Assembly (NCBI GenBank): GCA_001995005.1
Contig: MDJN01000014.1
Location: 1-13,637 of the forward strand
DNA length: 13,637 nt
Direction of reading: 5' to 3'
Source of the DNA: Candidatus Parepulonipiscium sp. PG-Nun2H_MBin03
GTDB lineage: Bacteria; Bacillota; Clostridia; Lachnospirales; Cellulosilyticaceae
Every line of letters begins with the position of its first letter. Positions within the stretch are counted from its first letter, which is position 1. The notes under the pieces are model-generated. The model did no database searches, was not told where the DNA came from, and worked only from the letters and a program-made list of their open reading frames with translations. This document shows, in pieces, positions 7,061 through 13,637 of the stretch. Made by a program: the position numbers and the translations under genes.

Positions 7061-8302
7061 TTTTCTTTTAGGCGTGTCCAGTTCGCCTCTACTGTATAAA
7101 CTTGCAAAATCACAAGTTACAACGCTACTTTTCCTCATTATGTTCATCGCTCCATTCAAGTCTGCATTAACCAAATATCCTTCCTTACTTCTGTATAATC
7201 CTCTCTTTTCTCTAGAACCACTGAAACTATGCTTCCCTTGCCTCTTTGGATTATACTTCGGTACTTTATCGTTATCTAATGCACTTGCCTTGCTCGTATA
7301 ACTCTCCTCCTGCTTCACCAACTTTATTCCTACAAGTTTAGCTTTATACTTAAAATACTCTAGTATCTTCAAATACAGTATTCCTACAAATGATTGATTA
7401 TTCTTATTTCCCATTTCCACATCTTTCTTAACCCCTTTATTGTACCCTATGATTAGTGTTCCTATATCATTTTTTATACAATACTTGATAACTTCGTTCG
7501 TAGCTTTATGGAGACAATCATTTACCCTGTTATTTCGTTTTCTTAGATTGCTAAGTTGTTTATTTGTATAATGCTTATGACCTTGCAGGTCTTTAATTCG
7601 TTGTAGTTTTGCATTTCGTTTGTTATACCATTGGTTTATTGATTTTATCTTTCTACCATCTACTATAAAAGTTTTTCCTGTGTTCGTTACACACGTCATT
7701 AAGTTGTTAACACCTAAATCAATTGCTAGTGCATTGTTTTTATTTAAGTCTTGGTCTGCTTACTCTTTTTCGCATACATAGTGTATCTCGAAAATCCTAG
7801 CGGTATTTCTTGGTATTATTTTTACTTGTTTTACAACTCTGTCTTTTAATATTTCTGGCAAATTAATATAGATCTTTGAATGGTTCTTTCCATATTCTCT
7901 TGATTGTGGTATCGTCAATATTCCATCTTCTAATGGGAATTGACTCATACATAAATTAAAATGTCCATGTTTATCTAAATACTTTGGTAGCTTAACTTTA
8001 TTCCATTCGTACTCACCTTTTTTAGCCTTTTGTCTCAATTCCTTAAAGGACTTAAACATTTGGTCTACAACTTTTAAAGTTTGTTGTCCAAAGTGAGAGC
8101 CTAGCTTTATATAGTTTTTACTGTGTTTTAATACAGCACACAAAGTAGCATAATTTGGAGTGGTTTTATTATTAAACCATTGTTGCCTACAAATATAAAT
8201 ACTTTGGTTAGCTAAGTTTTTAGATAATCTTGTTAAATATTTTAATTGTTTATAATCTGATTTGGAAAGTTGTTTAATGACACATTTAGTAGTTAATTTC
8301 AT
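7049..8302 (-). pseudogene. tnpB: RNA-guided nuclease TnpB with one in-frame TAA stop
   Basis: TnpB is the RuvC-like, omega-RNA-guided nuclease of IS200/IS605 elements and the ancestor of Cas12. Reading from ATG 8302 behind AGGAGGTG gives 180 residues, a TAA at 7762-7760, then 236 more residues in the same frame to the TAG at 7049. There is no frameshift, so one base change disrupts a 417-codon gene. Motifs are complete: RuvC-I Asp in AIDLGVNN (195), RuvC-II Glu in EESYTSK (333) and RuvC-III Asp in NADLNGAMNI (381). It belongs to the subgroup without the usual CxxC zinc-finger pairs between motifs II and III. The stop separates the N-terminal nucleic-acid-binding part from the whole RuvC domain, so the product should be inactive unless the stop is read through or an internal start (ATG 7699, after the RuvC-I Asp) is used. 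That start would not rescue activity. Confidence 0.9.
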
Positions 8303-8308
8303 GTTTTC

Positions 8309-8336
8309 ACCTCCTCTATATTAACCAAGGAGATAT
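8309..8336 (-). promoter_or_regulatory. Hairpin that can hide the tnpB ribosome binding site
   Basis: On the minus strand TATCTCCT (8335-8328) can pair with AGGAGGTG (8315-8308) over 8 bp, with two G-U pairs and a 12-nt loop. This would cover the tnpB Shine-Dalgarno sequence. It lies just downstream of the ribozyme core, so intron folding could influence tnpB translation. This is a fold by eye. Confidence 0.4.
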
Positions 8337-8389
8337 TAACATAAATACCAACTGTCCCAAGGTGACACGCATATATTATTTAATAATTT

Positions 8390-8905
8390 TTAGAACCGTA
8401 TCTTTAGATGATACGGGAGGTTGTCGTTCACATAGAAACGCTACTTTCTATGCAGTCTTGCCTTTCGGCAGACCTCTTTATGTTTCCATAAAGCACAGAC
8501 TATATCTTCTCCCTCAGCCAATTTATATGTTGCTGTTAGGGGCTACCCACTTCCACTACCAATCGCTTGTAGTGTACTTCCCTCAAGAGGAATAGTCGTT
8601 GAAGTTTCTCCTTAATATTTTGCTCTCCTCTTTGAGGAGAAAAATACCGTCAGAGCTTACCTGCTAGTTGCCCATTGTCTATTAGCACTTAGGATTTAAC
8701 CGATGTCGCATTTAAAATACAAAATGCTCAATATGCTATTCAACCAATTTTTTCTGCTTTCGCAACATTCACGCTTAAGTATTGTTTCAACTTTACGTTG
8801 TAGTTTGGTTGACTTTAGGGGGTCCAAGCAATTCAAGTAGTATATTGGACGGTGAATGAAACCGCCACTACGTACAAGTTTCCCTATACGCTTACCTTGT
8901 TTGAC
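8390..8905 (-). ncRNA. Group I intron ribozyme core of the IStron
   Basis: On the minus strand the segment TTCAACGACTA (8603-8593) is the canonical R element and AAGATATAGTCT (8508-8497) the canonical S element. GACTA (8597-8593) and TAGTC (8502-8498) pair as P7, the guanosine-binding helix. A Q-like segment (CTAGCAGGTAAGCTC) lies upstream near 8665-8651. Peripheral hairpins are CTCCTC/GAGGAG (8625-8639), a GAAA-capped CTTTATG/CATAAAG (8476-8493), a GAAA-capped GTCTGCC/GGCAAGAC (about 8457-8474), and CCGTATC/GATACGG (about 8397-8417). S and R order, spacing and GNRA loops fit subgroup IA introns. The 3' splice site would be about 1.4 kb downstream, past tnpB, as in other IStrons. P1 could not be fixed: GTGGTG (8921-8916) and GTAGTG (8871-8866) can both pair with the exon end TATTAC. 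Confidence 0.88.
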
Positions 8906-8913
8906 GTATTCAT

Positions 8914-8937
8914 CCCACCACTAAAGCAGTGGGCTTT
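8914..8937 (-). repeat. Left-end imperfect palindrome with AAAG guide
   Basis: On the minus strand CCCAC and GTGGG pair around TGCTTTAGTG (8933-8914), directly preceded by AAAG (8937-8934). In IS608 the tetranucleotide AAAG before the left hairpin recognises the TTAC cleavage site, and the left flank here ends in TTAC. The agreement supports the chosen left boundary. Confidence 0.75.
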
Positions 8938-8951
8938 CTACGCTTAACATT

Positions 8952-9922
8952 GTAATATGCTTTTTTTCATATAAAGCTTGGGCAATTTTTAGCACTTTAT
9001 CTGAAGTAAATCCTTTATATTTACTAGTTACATATCCTTGCAAAGCAGATAAATTAAACAGCAAAGGCGGATATTCCTTATTAAGATTTACATTTTTATC
9101 TTGCACTTTGGCTGGTTTACTCACTAAATCTTGATTAATATTCTCTAATAGTTTTTTATCCTCAAACTTATCTTCTTTTTTATTCTCTTTATCAATTGTA
9201 TATGTTCCCCTATATTTTTTTCCTTCAATATCGAAATCACACTCTAATTTATAGTAAGGTTTAGCCACAAACTTTTCAATTTCTATATCTTTATCATATA
9301 TCATTTTTAAAGTAGGCAACAACACACGCCCTATGTTATATAATTGTTTTTGCTCATTTTTATATTTTAAAGTAGCCACTGTAGTTAAATTTATTCCTAT
9401 TAACCAGTCAGCATGTTGTCTGCTTACCCCTGCATCTTTTAGTGATTTTAATGTGTCATTAGGAACAACATTTTTAATACCATATAAAACTTCTTTTTCC
9501 GTCCATTCATTAAGCAACATGCGGTATACCGGTTTTTTCACCTTAAGATATTCTAGAATTAAATCACCAATTATTTGCCCCTCTCTATCGTAGTCACAAG
9601 CTGATATTACACCGTCCACATTTTTATTATTTATTAGTTTTTTTATGCAATTAAGTTGCTTTTTAGCTCCTGGGTCTACTTTCTTTTTGTTTGTTTTTAT
9701 TTTATATTCAAATTTTTCTGGTATAAACGGAAAATTGTTCAAACGCCAACTTCCCATCTTCGCATCATAATCTTTGGCATCAAATAATTCTACTAAATGT
9801 CCAAATGCCCAAGTTATATAATACTCTTCTGCTTCTAAATATCCATCGTGCCTACTTTTTATTTTTAAAGCATCGGCTATATTTTTTGCAACAGAAGGTT
9901 TTTCTGCTATTATCACTTTCAT
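8952..9922 (-). CDS. topB: DNA topoisomerase III, exon 1 (TOPRIM and N-terminal domains)
   Basis: This part encodes the first 323 residues and two bases of codon 324 of topoisomerase III. The start ATG follows AAAGAGGTG. Visible motifs are IAEKPSVAKNIA with catalytic Glu7, GHLVELFDAKDYD (41-53), the TOPRIM acidic triad region CDYDREG (109-115), RQHADWLIGIN (168-178), NIGRVLLPTL (196-205) and the LSALQGYVTSKYKGFTSDK region (291-309). It ends YEKKHIT, which in intact enzymes is followed immediately by YPRT. Without splicing the frame continues for nine foreign codons and stops at 8921, giving a 333-residue product lacking the catalytic Tyr. The other half is at 5776-6979. Confidence 0.93.
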
Positions 9923-10061
9923 TTTTTCACCTCTTTAATAATCATCTAATCTATTTATATCTTTGTAAATATCTGTCTCCCCAAAATCTTCCATACAAAA
10001 AAAGAATTTTTTTCCGTTAAATGTGTATTCTAAGATTAAAACATATTTTCAGGAGGGAATT
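9923..10061. promoter_or_regulatory. Divergent intergenic region between topB and the permease gene
   Basis: Both genes must be transcribed from this 139-bp AT-rich stretch. I see a TATAAA on the minus strand near 9945 and TAAGAT on the plus strand near 10032, but neither has a convincing -35 partner. No operator-like palindrome stands out. Confidence 0.35.
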
Positions 10062-11555
10062 ATGGCTAAACCGCAACCTACAAAAAAACTTACATTACTT
10101 TCACTTATTTTAATGATCTTTACATCAGTTTATGGCTTTGCAAACATACCTCGTGCTTTCTTTTTAATGGGATATTCTGCTGTTTTCTGGTATATATTAG
10201 GAGCTGTATTATTCTTTTTACCATACGCCCTAATGCTCAGCGAATACGGTGCTGCATTTAAGAAGGAGAAGGGAGGCATATATAGCTGGCTATCACATAC
10301 TGTCTGTCCCAAATACGCATTTATAGCCACCTTTATGTGGTATATGTCTTTTCTTATTTGGTTAGTAAATGTATCTTCTACAATTTGGATACCTCTATCT
10401 AATGCACTTTATGGAGTTGACATTACACATAATTTAAAATTTCTAATATTCCGTGGACCACAGGTATTAGGTTTACTGGGTATCTTATTAGTAGTCTCAG
10501 TTACTTTGATTGTTAGTTTAGGCATAGATAAAGTTAAAGCTGTAGCCTCTATAGGCGGTATTGCGGTTGCACTACTCAATTTAGTATTACTAATTTGTGC
10601 AGTTGGAGTTTTATTAGCAAATGACGGTATTATTGCCCAGCCTTTTAGCCTAACTTCACCTAATCCCGACTACCAGTCACCCCTATCTATTATGTCGTTT
10701 TTTACCTTTGCTATATTTGCATATGGTGGGATAGAGGCTGTAGGCGGGTTAGTAAACGAAACAGTCAATCCAGAAAAAACTTTTCCACGTGGCATTGGTA
10801 TATCAGCTATAGCAATAGCTATAGGATACGCCATTTGTATTACGTGTATCGGAATATTTACAAATTGGCAAGCCGTGCTAGCCAATCCTAATGTAAATAT
10901 AGCTAATATAACCTATGTTATTATGAATAATCTAGGTTATGTATTATCTATTAGTCTAGGCTTTTCAAGAGATACGGCAGCGGATATTGGCATGTGGTTT
11001 GCTAGATTTACAGGAATATCTATGTTTGTAACTCTTATTGGCACTTATTTTATTTTATTATACTCGCCTTTAAAGCAATTAATAGAAGGTACCCCGTATG
11101 ATATTTGGCCTAGCAAATTTAGAATTACTAAAAATGATGTGCCTATTTATGCTTTATATACTCAAGCTGTGATATTAATATTTATTATACTACTATTATC
11201 ATTTGGCGGACAAAGTAGTGCATTGTTTTTTAGCAGGATAACTATTATGACTAATGTTGCTATGACACTACCTTATATGTTTTTAGCCGCAGCGTTTCCT
11301 TTTTTTAAAAAGAACCGAGACATAAAAAAGCCTTTTGAAGTTTATAAAAGTTACAAAGCTTCTGTAATCGCTTCAATTATAGTCACCTCAACTGTAGGTA
11401 TTGCAAATATTATATCTATAATAGAACCGGCTATAATACACGGGCTTTATATCAATACTATATTAAGTATAGCTGGACCTGTTGTATTTGGTCTTATTGC
11501 GTACTTTATGTATTCAAGATATGAACATCAACAAGCTATACCAATTAAGCATTAA
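10062..11555 (+). CDS. yjeM: APC-superfamily amino-acid permease, YjeM-like
   Basis: This 497-residue inner-membrane protein has about 12 predicted hydrophobic segments. It has the N-terminal pattern of the YjeM/GadC branch of the amino acid-polyamine-organocation superfamily: LMIFTSVYGFANIPRAFF, GYSAVFWYILGAVLFF and EYGAAFKKEKGGIYSW. FAYGGIEAVGGLVNET in the middle is the conserved APC helix-6 region. E. coli YjeM is about 500 residues. The substrate is not known from sequence; amino acids are expected from the superfamily. I chose ATG 10062, since AGGAGGGAATT directly precedes it, over the in-frame ATG at 10023, which lacks a ribosome binding site and would add 13 unrelated residues. It is a single-gene unit ending at a strong terminator. 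Confidence 0.88.
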   Translation: MAKPQPTKKLTLLSLILMIFTSVYGFANIPRAFFLMGYSAVFWYILGAVLFFLPYALMLSEYGAAFKKEKGGIYSWLSHTVCPKYAFIATFMWYMSFLIWLVNVSSTIWIPLSNALYGVDITHNLKFLIFRGPQVLGLLGILLVVSVTLIVSLGIDKVKAVASIGGIAVALLNLVLLICAVGVLLANDGIIAQPFSLTSPNPDYQSPLSIMSFFTFAIFAYGGIEAVGGLVNETVNPEKTFPRGIGISAIAIAIGYAICITCIGIFTNWQAVLANPNVNIANITYVIMNNLGYVLSISLGFSRDTAADIGMWFARFTGISMFVTLIGTYFILLYSPLKQLIEGTPYDIWPSKFRITKNDVPIYALYTQAVILIFIILLLSFGGQSSALFFSRITIMTNVAMTLPYMFLAAAFPFFKKNRDIKKPFEVYKSYKASVIASIIVTSTVGIANIISIIEPAIIHGLYINTILSIAGPVVFGLIAYFMYSRYEHQQAIPIKH

Positions 11556-11560
11556 TCCCA

Positions 11561-11596
11561 AAAAAAGCTGTTACAAAGTTGCAACAGCTTTTTTTG
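11561..11596. terminator. Bidirectional terminator between the permease and spore-protein genes
   Basis: AAAAAAGCTGTT pairs with AACAGCTTTTTT over 12 bp around a 10-nt loop, with A and T runs on both sides. It sits between two convergent genes, so it can terminate both. Confidence 0.9.
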
Positions 11597-11605
11597 ATTG
11601 ATATG

Positions 11606-11803
11606 TTATTGTTGTTCTGCTTGCTTTTTTAATTCTCTTTTTCTTTTTGTCATAAGACCGCCAATACGACCAGTTTCCTTAGGTGTAAGACCTTTCCACC
11701 CGTCAGCTTGGATTTTGTCTAGTAGACCTAGCTCCTCCGCAATTTCAAGCTTCATTTTCTGATCTTCTGATAATGCGTCAAATAACTTCTCTTTAGTTTG
11801 CAT
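11606..11803 (-). CDS. Small acid-soluble spore protein, alpha/beta type
   Basis: Alpha/beta SASPs coat spore DNA, hold it in an A-like form that resists UV, and are degraded at germination by the protease GPR. This 65-residue protein has MKLEIAEELGL (about 22-32), which matches the GPR cleavage region (LE-IA), then GWKGLTPKETGRIGGLMTKRKREL, with the conserved GRIGG and TKR segments of the family. I chose ATG 11803 because AGGAG lies 9 nt upstream and homology starts there. The frame stays open for another 45 codons upstream, but these include promoter DNA. A sigma-G-like promoter precedes it. Confidence 0.87.
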   Translation of the reverse strand: MQTKEKLFDALSEDQKMKLEIAEELGLLDKIQADGWKGLTPKETGRIGGLMTKRKRELKKQAEQQ

Positions 11804-11835
11804 AAAAAAATTCTCCTCTCTAAACTCTTTAATAT

Positions 11836-11865
11836 AAGTATGCAACTTTTTACCAAAAAATATAC
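11836..11865 (-). promoter_or_regulatory. Sigma-G-type promoter of the spore-protein gene
   Basis: On the minus strand GTATA (11865-11861), an 18-nt spacer and CATACTT (11842-11836) match the sigma-G pattern (GHATR, 17-18 nt, CATNNTA) except the last base. Forespore sigma-G control is the rule for SASP genes. Confidence 0.6.
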
Positions 11866-12084
11866 ACCCTATCCCTTTATTTTTAATAAATATATATTTT
11901 TGAGTGGTATCTCCTAGCTTAACAGTGACAATAAACATTTAACACGATATATTTTAATCATATTATATTTAATATATTAAGTCTTGACATAGAATGCAAT
12001 CACATGTTAATCTTAAGTGAATTAAATACGAGTGCAATTTTTAGGTGTTGTGCTACTTTATATTTTTATTATAGAATATTTTTA

Positions 12085-12113
12085 TTAATAAGTCTATATA
12101 TTTATTGTATACT
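12085..12113 (+). promoter_or_regulatory. Probable sigma-A promoter of asd-dapB
   Basis: TTAATA, a 17-nt spacer and TATACT lie 58 nt upstream of asd. A perfect TTGACA near 11984 is an alternative upstream -35, but its -10 (GTTAAT at 16-nt spacing) is weaker. Confidence 0.5.
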
Positions 12114-12117
12114 ATTT

Positions 12118-12145
12118 TAGCCAGCTCAACATTTTTAGCTGGCTA
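12118..12145 (+). promoter_or_regulatory. Hairpin in the asd leader
   Basis: TAGCCAGCT and AGCTGGCTA form a perfect 9-bp stem with a 10-nt loop, placed at the predicted transcript start and 25 nt before asd. No T run follows, so it is not a standard terminator. A 5'-stabilising hairpin or operator palindrome is possible. Confidence 0.5.
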
Positions 12146-12170
12146 CTTCTATATCCAAGGAGGATTTTAA

Positions 12171-13166
12171 ATGGAAAAGTTTAATATTGCTGTTGTAGGT
12201 GCTACTGGTATGGTAGGTCGCACTTTCTTAAAAGTTCTAGAAGAAAGAAATTTACCGATTGAAAATTTTTATGTTTTTGCCTCAAAACGCTCTGCAGGTA
12301 ATACTCTTACATTCAATAATAAAGAATACACTGTGCTTGAGCTAAACGAAGCAAGTTTCACTGACTACAAAATTGATATTGCTTTATTTTCAGCAGGCGG
12401 AGGAACTAGTCTTAAATTTGCTCCTATTGCTGCAAAGAGTGGTTGTATCGTTATTGATAATAGTTCTGCTTGGCGTATGGATCCTAATGTGCCTCTTGTT
12501 GTACCAGAAGTAAATGCACCTGATATTCTAAAGCACAACGGAATTATTGCAAATCCAAACTGCTCTACAATCCAAGCAGTTGTGGCACTTAACCCACTTC
12601 ACAAAGCATATGATATAAATCGTATAATATATACTACTTTCCAAGCAGTTTCAGGAGCTGGCATGGGAGGGTATAATGACCTTAGCGAAGGTTTAAAAGG
12701 AAATCCACCTACAAAATTCCCTCATCCTATAGCAGGTAACTGTCTTCCTCATATAGATGTATTTTTAGATAATGGGTATACTAAAGAAGAAATTAAGATG
12801 GTTGAAGAAACTAGAAAAATTCTGCACGCACCTGAACTTAAAATTACAGCCACTACCGTTCGTGTTCCTGTATTTGATTCGCACAGCGAAAGTATTAATG
12901 TGGAGTTTAATAAATCATTTGAACTTACTGAGCTAGTAGAAACATTAAAGAATGGCGAAGGAATTATTTTAGAAGATGATGTACAAAATAATATTTATCC
13001 ACTAGCTCTTAATGCAGCTGGTAAAGATGAGGTTTTTGTCGGTCGTATACGACGTGATGAGAGCGTTGAAAGTGGCGTAAACCTATGGGTTGTAGCGGAT
13101 AATATCCGTAAAGGTGCTGCCACCAATGCAGTGCAAATTGCTGAATGGATTATCAAAAATGTGTAA
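12171..13166 (+). CDS. asd: Aspartate-semialdehyde dehydrogenase
   Basis: Asd reduces aspartyl phosphate with NADPH to aspartate semialdehyde, the branch point to threonine/methionine and to diaminopimelate/lysine. The 331-residue protein starts after AAGGAGG. The nucleotide-binding loop is VVGATGMVG (8-16), catalytic Cys131 is in NPNCSTIQ, SGAGMGG is at 161-167, and Arg231 and His238 lie in RVPVFDSHSESI, the substrate and acid-base region. Nothing is missing against the family. It is followed after 19 nt by dapB, so the pair forms an operon that commits aspartate to diaminopimelate for the cell wall and to dipicolinate in spores. Confidence 0.97.
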   Translation: MEKFNIAVVGATGMVGRTFLKVLEERNLPIENFYVFASKRSAGNTLTFNNKEYTVLELNEASFTDYKIDIALFSAGGGTSLKFAPIAAKSGCIVIDNSSAWRMDPNVPLVVPEVNAPDILKHNGIIANPNCSTIQAVVALNPLHKAYDINRIIYTTFQAVSGAGMGGYNDLSEGLKGNPPTKFPHPIAGNCLPHIDVFLDNGYTKEEIKMVEETRKILHAPELKITATTVRVPVFDSHSESINVEFNKSFELTELVETLKNGEGIILEDDVQNNIYPLALNAAGKDEVFVGRIRRDESVESGVNLWVVADNIRKGAATNAVQIAEWIIKNV

Positions 13167-13185
13167 ATAGGAAGGTTACTATATA

Positions 13186-13637
13186 ATGATAAAAATACTA
13201 ATGCATGGATGTAATGGAAAACTTGGTCAGGTAATATCAAAATTAATAACTAATTATAGCAATTTGCAATTAGTTGCAGGAGTTGATGTAAATCTTTTAA
13301 CTCCCAATGACTATCCTGTATATGCAAATATATTTGATTGCGACCAGCCTATAGATGTTATAATAGATTTTTCAATCGCTCATGCAGTTCCTACAGTATT
13401 AGAGTATGCCAAACAAAAAAATATTCCTGTTGTAGTTTGTACAACAGGACTTAACGCTGAACAACTAGAATTAATTCATAGTTCTAGTCAAAGTATACCT
13501 ATATTCTTCTCTGCCAACATGTCTCTTGGTATAAACCTTTTAATTAATCTTGCTAAGCGTGCCTCTGAGATATTAAGTAACAGTGGCTTTGATATTGAGA
13601 TTATCGAAAAACACCATAATCAAAAAATTGATGCACC
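13186..13637 (+). CDS. dapB: 4-hydroxy-tetrahydrodipicolinate reductase (partial, 3' end outside window)
   Basis: DapB reduces 4-hydroxy-tetrahydrodipicolinate to tetrahydrodipicolinate with NAD(P)H. About 150 of some 250 residues are present. The N-terminal dinucleotide-binding loop is MHGCNGKLGQ (6-15), followed by DFSIAHA (61-67), VCTTG (84-88), ANMSLGINLL (110-119) and EKHHNQKIDA (141-150), which holds the catalytic His143-His144 and Lys147. The ATG follows AGGAAGG at a somewhat long spacing. It is cotranscribed with asd. Confidence 0.96.
   Translation, partial: MIKILMHGCNGKLGQVISKLITNYSNLQLVAGVDVNLLTPNDYPVYANIFDCDQPIDVIIDFSIAHAVPTVLEYAKQKNIPVVVCTTGLNAEQLELIHSSSQSIPIFFSANMSLGINLLINLAKRASEILSNSGFDIEIIEKHHNQKIDA

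Larger units (their letters stand above)
6980..8951 (-). mobile_element. IStron: group I intron fused to an IS200/IS605-family element carrying tnpB, inserted in topB
   Basis: The 1,972-bp insertion reads on the minus strand, the same strand as topB. Its left end (8951) follows the flank TTAC, the IS608-type target. Its right end (6980) is TCAG, so the intron would end in G as group I introns require. Both ends carry hairpins sharing the loop-side sequence CCCACTGCTTTAG, with AAAG directly before the left one as in IS608. Inside are a group I ribozyme core (about 8390-8900) and tnpB (7049-8302). There is no target duplication, as expected for this family. Excision or splicing at these ends restores topB exactly in frame. 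C. difficile CdISt1 has the same organisation but also carries tnpA, which is missing here. Boundaries rest on topB phase and hairpin position; a shift of one or two bases cannot be excluded. Confidence 0.88.
8303..8951 (-). other. 649-bp region without protein genes (intron core and left end)
   Basis: No credible coding frame lies here. The longest plus-strand frame (77 codons at 8362-8595) is the complement of the ribozyme core. The region holds the left-end hairpin, the group I intron structures and the tnpB leader. The unspliced topB frame enters it for nine codons and stops at the TAG in the left-end hairpin (8923-8921). Confidence 0.85.

Noticed and set aside
6980..7113. GTG at 7113 as a separate start of a 445-residue TopB fragment
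   Set aside because: The first 45 residues come from the right end of the inserted element, overlap tnpB in another frame and have no ribosome binding site.
7049..7699. Second half of tnpB as an independent gene starting at 7699
   Set aside because: It is in the same frame as the upstream half, lacks the RuvC-I Asp and has no ribosome binding site; it is the downstream part of one gene broken by a stop.
8362..8595. Plus-strand 77-codon frame
   Set aside because: It lies opposite the group I intron core, has no ribosome binding site and no family resemblance.
6980..8951. Group II intron as the inserted element
   Set aside because: No domain V-like hairpin or reverse transcriptase is present; the R/S segments and TnpB point to a group I IStron.
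10023..10061. Earlier ATG for the permease
   Set aside because: It has no ribosome binding site, whereas AGGAGG precedes the ATG at 10062, where homology begins.
11804..11938. 45-codon upstream extension of the spore protein
   Set aside because: It contains the predicted sigma-G promoter, and the family homology and AGGAG site start at 11803.
11940..12170. Lysine riboswitch or T-box ahead of asd
   Set aside because: No conserved motif of either class and no terminator/antiterminator pair was seen; only a simple 9-bp hairpin and promoter elements are present.

Overview
The window is AT-rich DNA from an endospore-forming, probably motile and anaerobic Firmicute, most likely class Clostridia. 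The evidence is a SpoIIR sporulation signal protein, an alpha/beta-type small acid-soluble spore protein, the FliW-CsrA flagellin regulatory pair, a clostridial-type 2[4Fe-4S] ferredoxin, and low-GC codon use with strong AGGAGG-like ribosome binding sites. I cannot name the genus.

Layout. At 1-1349 (minus) is the open-ended 5' part of a protein with a probable beta-rich N-terminus, a four-copy 11-residue amphipathic repeat and a long Glu-Pro tail running off the window. At 1436-5381 (minus) lie, in transcription order, a membrane-anchored MutS-like ATPase, fliW and csrA (tightly coupled, closed by a terminator), then spoIIR and rsmA/ksgA, with a sigma-F-like promoter before spoIIR and a terminator overlapping the rsmA stop. 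At 5520-5690 (minus) is a 56-residue ferredoxin gene with its own promoter and terminator.

The centre (5776-9922, minus) is a topB (DNA topoisomerase III) gene split by a 1,972-bp insertion at 6980-8951. The insertion has IS200/IS605-type terminal hairpins, a tnpB (RuvC-like nuclease) and, in its 5' third, a group I intron core with canonical R and S segments forming P7. This is the architecture of an IStron, a fusion of group I intron and insertion sequence known from Clostridioides difficile and C. botulinum. It sits two nucleotides before the catalytic tyrosine codon of topB. Exact removal of 6980-8951 restores a continuous 724-residue TopB, so self-splicing plausibly keeps the gene working. 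The tnpB has one in-frame TAA codon and no tnpA is present, so this copy looks non-autonomous. Its 3' end would place topB exon 2 as the guide of an omega-RNA, and the left flank TTAC as the matching target motif.

The right part holds a plus-strand YjeM-like amino-acid permease, a convergent spore-protein gene with a sigma-G-like promoter sharing a bidirectional terminator, and a plus-strand asd-dapB pair of the aspartate/diaminopimelate pathway. That pathway feeds lysine, peptidoglycan and, in spore formers, dipicolinate. dapB is cut by the window end.
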